From NCBI GenBank assembly GCA_018907035.1, contig JACCIC010000015.1, positions 5,251,501 to 5,315,500 of the forward strand: a DNA stretch of 64,000 nucleotides, read 5' to 3'. The notes beneath the pieces are model-generated. The model saw only the letters and a program-made list of their open reading frames with translations, did not search any database and had not been told where the DNA came from. Positions 62,261 through 64,000 of the stretch are shown here, piece by piece; the stretch's first letter is position 1, and every line of letters starts with the position of its first letter. This DNA comes from Sycobia sp. Sy_11 (lineage: Eukaryota; Arthropoda; Insecta; Hymenoptera; Epichrysomallidae). Both the position numbers and the translations under genes were made by a program.

Positions 62261-64000
62261 TTGGTGACTACCGACGTTCCTTTTGTAAATCTAAATAAAA
62301 AAAGTTCGTACACCTTAGTTTGCGACGTTTTTGTAATAGACGCGCATCTAAAAACATTTTCGCATCGCATAAATAATTGGTGAAGAAACGACCAATCACG
62401 TGCGCTTAGCCAACAATTGGTGCATCAGCCTGTAGTAGAAGCAGCGGCGGATGCGCCCGAACTCGGCCGACCAAGCACGTGCCGAGGTAATGCACCGCAC
62501 TATAGCATCAAGGGAGAGAGTCGCGCCTATAGAGCGGCGCCTTCATACACCGCCGAGCGGGAGTCCTCCGCAATCACGTGGCTCAACTGCAGAAGCTGGC
62601 CAGCCACGCAAACATTACCCGGGTTGACCTTTTACACCGCTCGGAGGAGAGCGTGCAATCAGATTTATATATTCTAACCTCCACCAAAATTACTATCCTT
62701 AATCCAAAAAAACAGTTCAAGGGTATGGAAAATCTAGCAAACACATTTCATTCTTTTAATTCGGTGTTTTAGACGAGACATGCAGGCCGTACGATTCATG
62801 CAAGGAGGAATCTTTCCAAAGAAGAAGGGGAGGTAATTAATCGAAATTAAACATGCCGACCAGTTTTCGGTAAATAAAAAGAAAGCCTTAACGGTCAGCA
62901 ACGCCGCACAGCACGGCAGCACCGCACTGCTGCTTTCGAGAAGCCAGCACGTGCACAGCAATTTAAAGTGCAACATCACAACAGTAGCCGACAGTAACGC
63001 CGTGGCAGACGCCGAACACTATGACAATACAGGTTAACTTGACCTTAAAATAGATCATGTGTGTTCGTGTTAACAATAAAATTTTCCTGTCCGCTTAGAT
63101 TTTTCATATAAACGTAAAAAATGCATAATATTTAAATTATTACTTAAATAATTAAATATCAGATTTGGTGGTAAGTCAAAAATTTTCTTTAGCACTTGAA
63201 CACGACTCTCAGGACTAATATTTTTGACAAATCATAACCTTGTTCACACAACAGGCAATTCAATTATTGCAGAGAGCTTCACTGCTTCTACGGCAGAATC
63301 AAAACTCCTACAGCAATTGATTGTGGTGCTTAAAAGTTTTAGCAGGTCCGCGTAATTAATTAGCATCAAATAATTGCAAATACATGAACAATTCTGTTAC
63401 TTTTAAAAGAAATAATTTAATCTTCAGCAAGAGCCTCGTGCCGTTAACATTAATTTTTAGCCACGCAACAACCACCACGTACTTATACGCAAAAATTTTT
63501 TGTATGTGAACAACGCGTATAAGTAGTTGATTCTTGGTGGAATAGGTGACTGAGTATTGACTTCGTGTACAAGCTCGCTAATATACTCAGTCAGGAGGGT
63601 ATGAACCTCCCTCATCGACAGTAGGGTAAGATAGGTAGCATATATAACAATAGATCGGAAGGATGTCAGCCCCCCTTACCGATTCTGCGATATACAGTTT
63701 CTATTAAATAATATTCGCGGCGGCGGGCAAAAAAGAAATCCACGTACGTAGTTCAATAACTATCCGCGAATATTAAAATATAGCTAAACACAGACGTAGA
63801 CAGGTAGTACAGTTTAGCATTAGGGAAGTTGCGTAAACTTACATTTGTTAAGGTGTCTGCGTGAACCTGATAGGGATTCCGTAGCAATTGAGGCAAATTG
63901 AGAGGATAGGAGCTGTTCCCCTCCCGGAAACTTTCGCAGTGGTAGGGGCTTTAATTTTTGTCTCTTCTCAACACCTCTTTTTCCCAACATCAATATGGAG
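62261..64000 (+). mobile_element. Probable degraded internal region of a retroelement
   Basis: The 62261-63050 part is GC-rich with interrupted open frames (62417-62677 and 62578-62772) that lack any recognised Gag, protease, RT or integrase motif. 63580-64000 is again GC-richer and unlike the LTR. Mobile origin is inferred from composition and from the LTR-like block on the left; no protein family is identifiable. Confidence 0.3.
63481..63524. repeat. Inverted repeat of ACTTATACGC
   Basis: ACTTATACGC at 63481-63490 and GCGTATAAGT at 63515-63524 are perfect 10-base arms around a 24-base loop. The flanks CCACCAC and GGTGG can also pair imperfectly. Confidence 0.7.

Noticed and set aside
1..64000. 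CRISPR arrays, operons, riboswitches and bacterial insertions
   Set aside because: Introns, poly(A) signals and animal proteins throughout show a eukaryotic nuclear genome. No regularly spaced repeats with unique spacers and no bacterial gene were seen.

Overview
The window is nuclear DNA from an insect, most likely a hymenopteran (ant or bee). It is strongly AT-rich between genes, has GC-rich promoter-like islands, carries dozens of pure (TA)n, (CT/GA)n and (CA/GT)n microsatellites, and holds compact genes with short GT-AG introns. The protein set is animal and includes an insect-style Smoothened tail. The species call is an inference; no mitochondrial, rRNA or clear tRNA gene is present. 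All gene models below were built by hand from open frames, splice sites and phase bookkeeping, and every model closes in frame.

Layout. 1-10.35 kb: microsatellite-dense DNA, read as part of a very long first intron of a ZAD zinc-finger gene on the minus strand, whose first coding exon lies at 10353-10490. 10.5-17.5 kb: a GC-rich upstream region with more microsatellites. 17.5-25.6 kb: AT-rich, no gene seen, with one perfect 39-bp palindrome and a tRNA-like relic. 25.6-30.5 kb: TXNDC11 (minus, 12 exons). 32.1-34.3 kb: PIGQ (plus, 5 exons). 34.6-35.2 kb: a UQCC4/CCSMST1-like mitochondrial protein (minus). 35.2-44 kb: gene-poor, with a long hairpin element and a copy of an interspersed repeat. 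44.1-47.9 kb: smoothened (minus, 8 coding exons). 49.7-50.9 kb: PDCD10/CCM3 (plus). 51.3-52.2 kb: Arpc5 (minus), with a probable U12-type intron. 55.1-59.7 kb: a ZAD/C2H2 protein with 13 fingers (plus). 60.9-64 kb: mobile-element debris, including a 490-bp long-inverted-repeat element and an LTR with primer-binding-site-like sequence.

How the genes relate. They are unlinked housekeeping or signalling functions: ER thiol chemistry (TXNDC11), GPI-anchor synthesis (PIGQ), complex III assembly (UQCC4-like), Hedgehog signalling (smo), STRIPAK/GCKIII scaffolding (PDCD10), Arp2/3 actin nucleation (Arpc5) and two ZAD transcription factors. They are arranged as alternating divergent and convergent pairs. 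The two convergent pairs (PIGQ/UQCC4-like and PDCD10/Arpc5) have poly(A) signals only a few to about 20 bases apart.

The most interesting non-gene signals are the terminal-dinucleotide-deviant U12-like intron in Arpc5, a three-copy repeat family sharing a core of about 100 bp (one copy inside a PIGQ intron), a perfect 16-bp-arm hairpin inside smo coding sequence, and a 39-bp in-frame tandem duplication in the TXNDC11 C-terminus.
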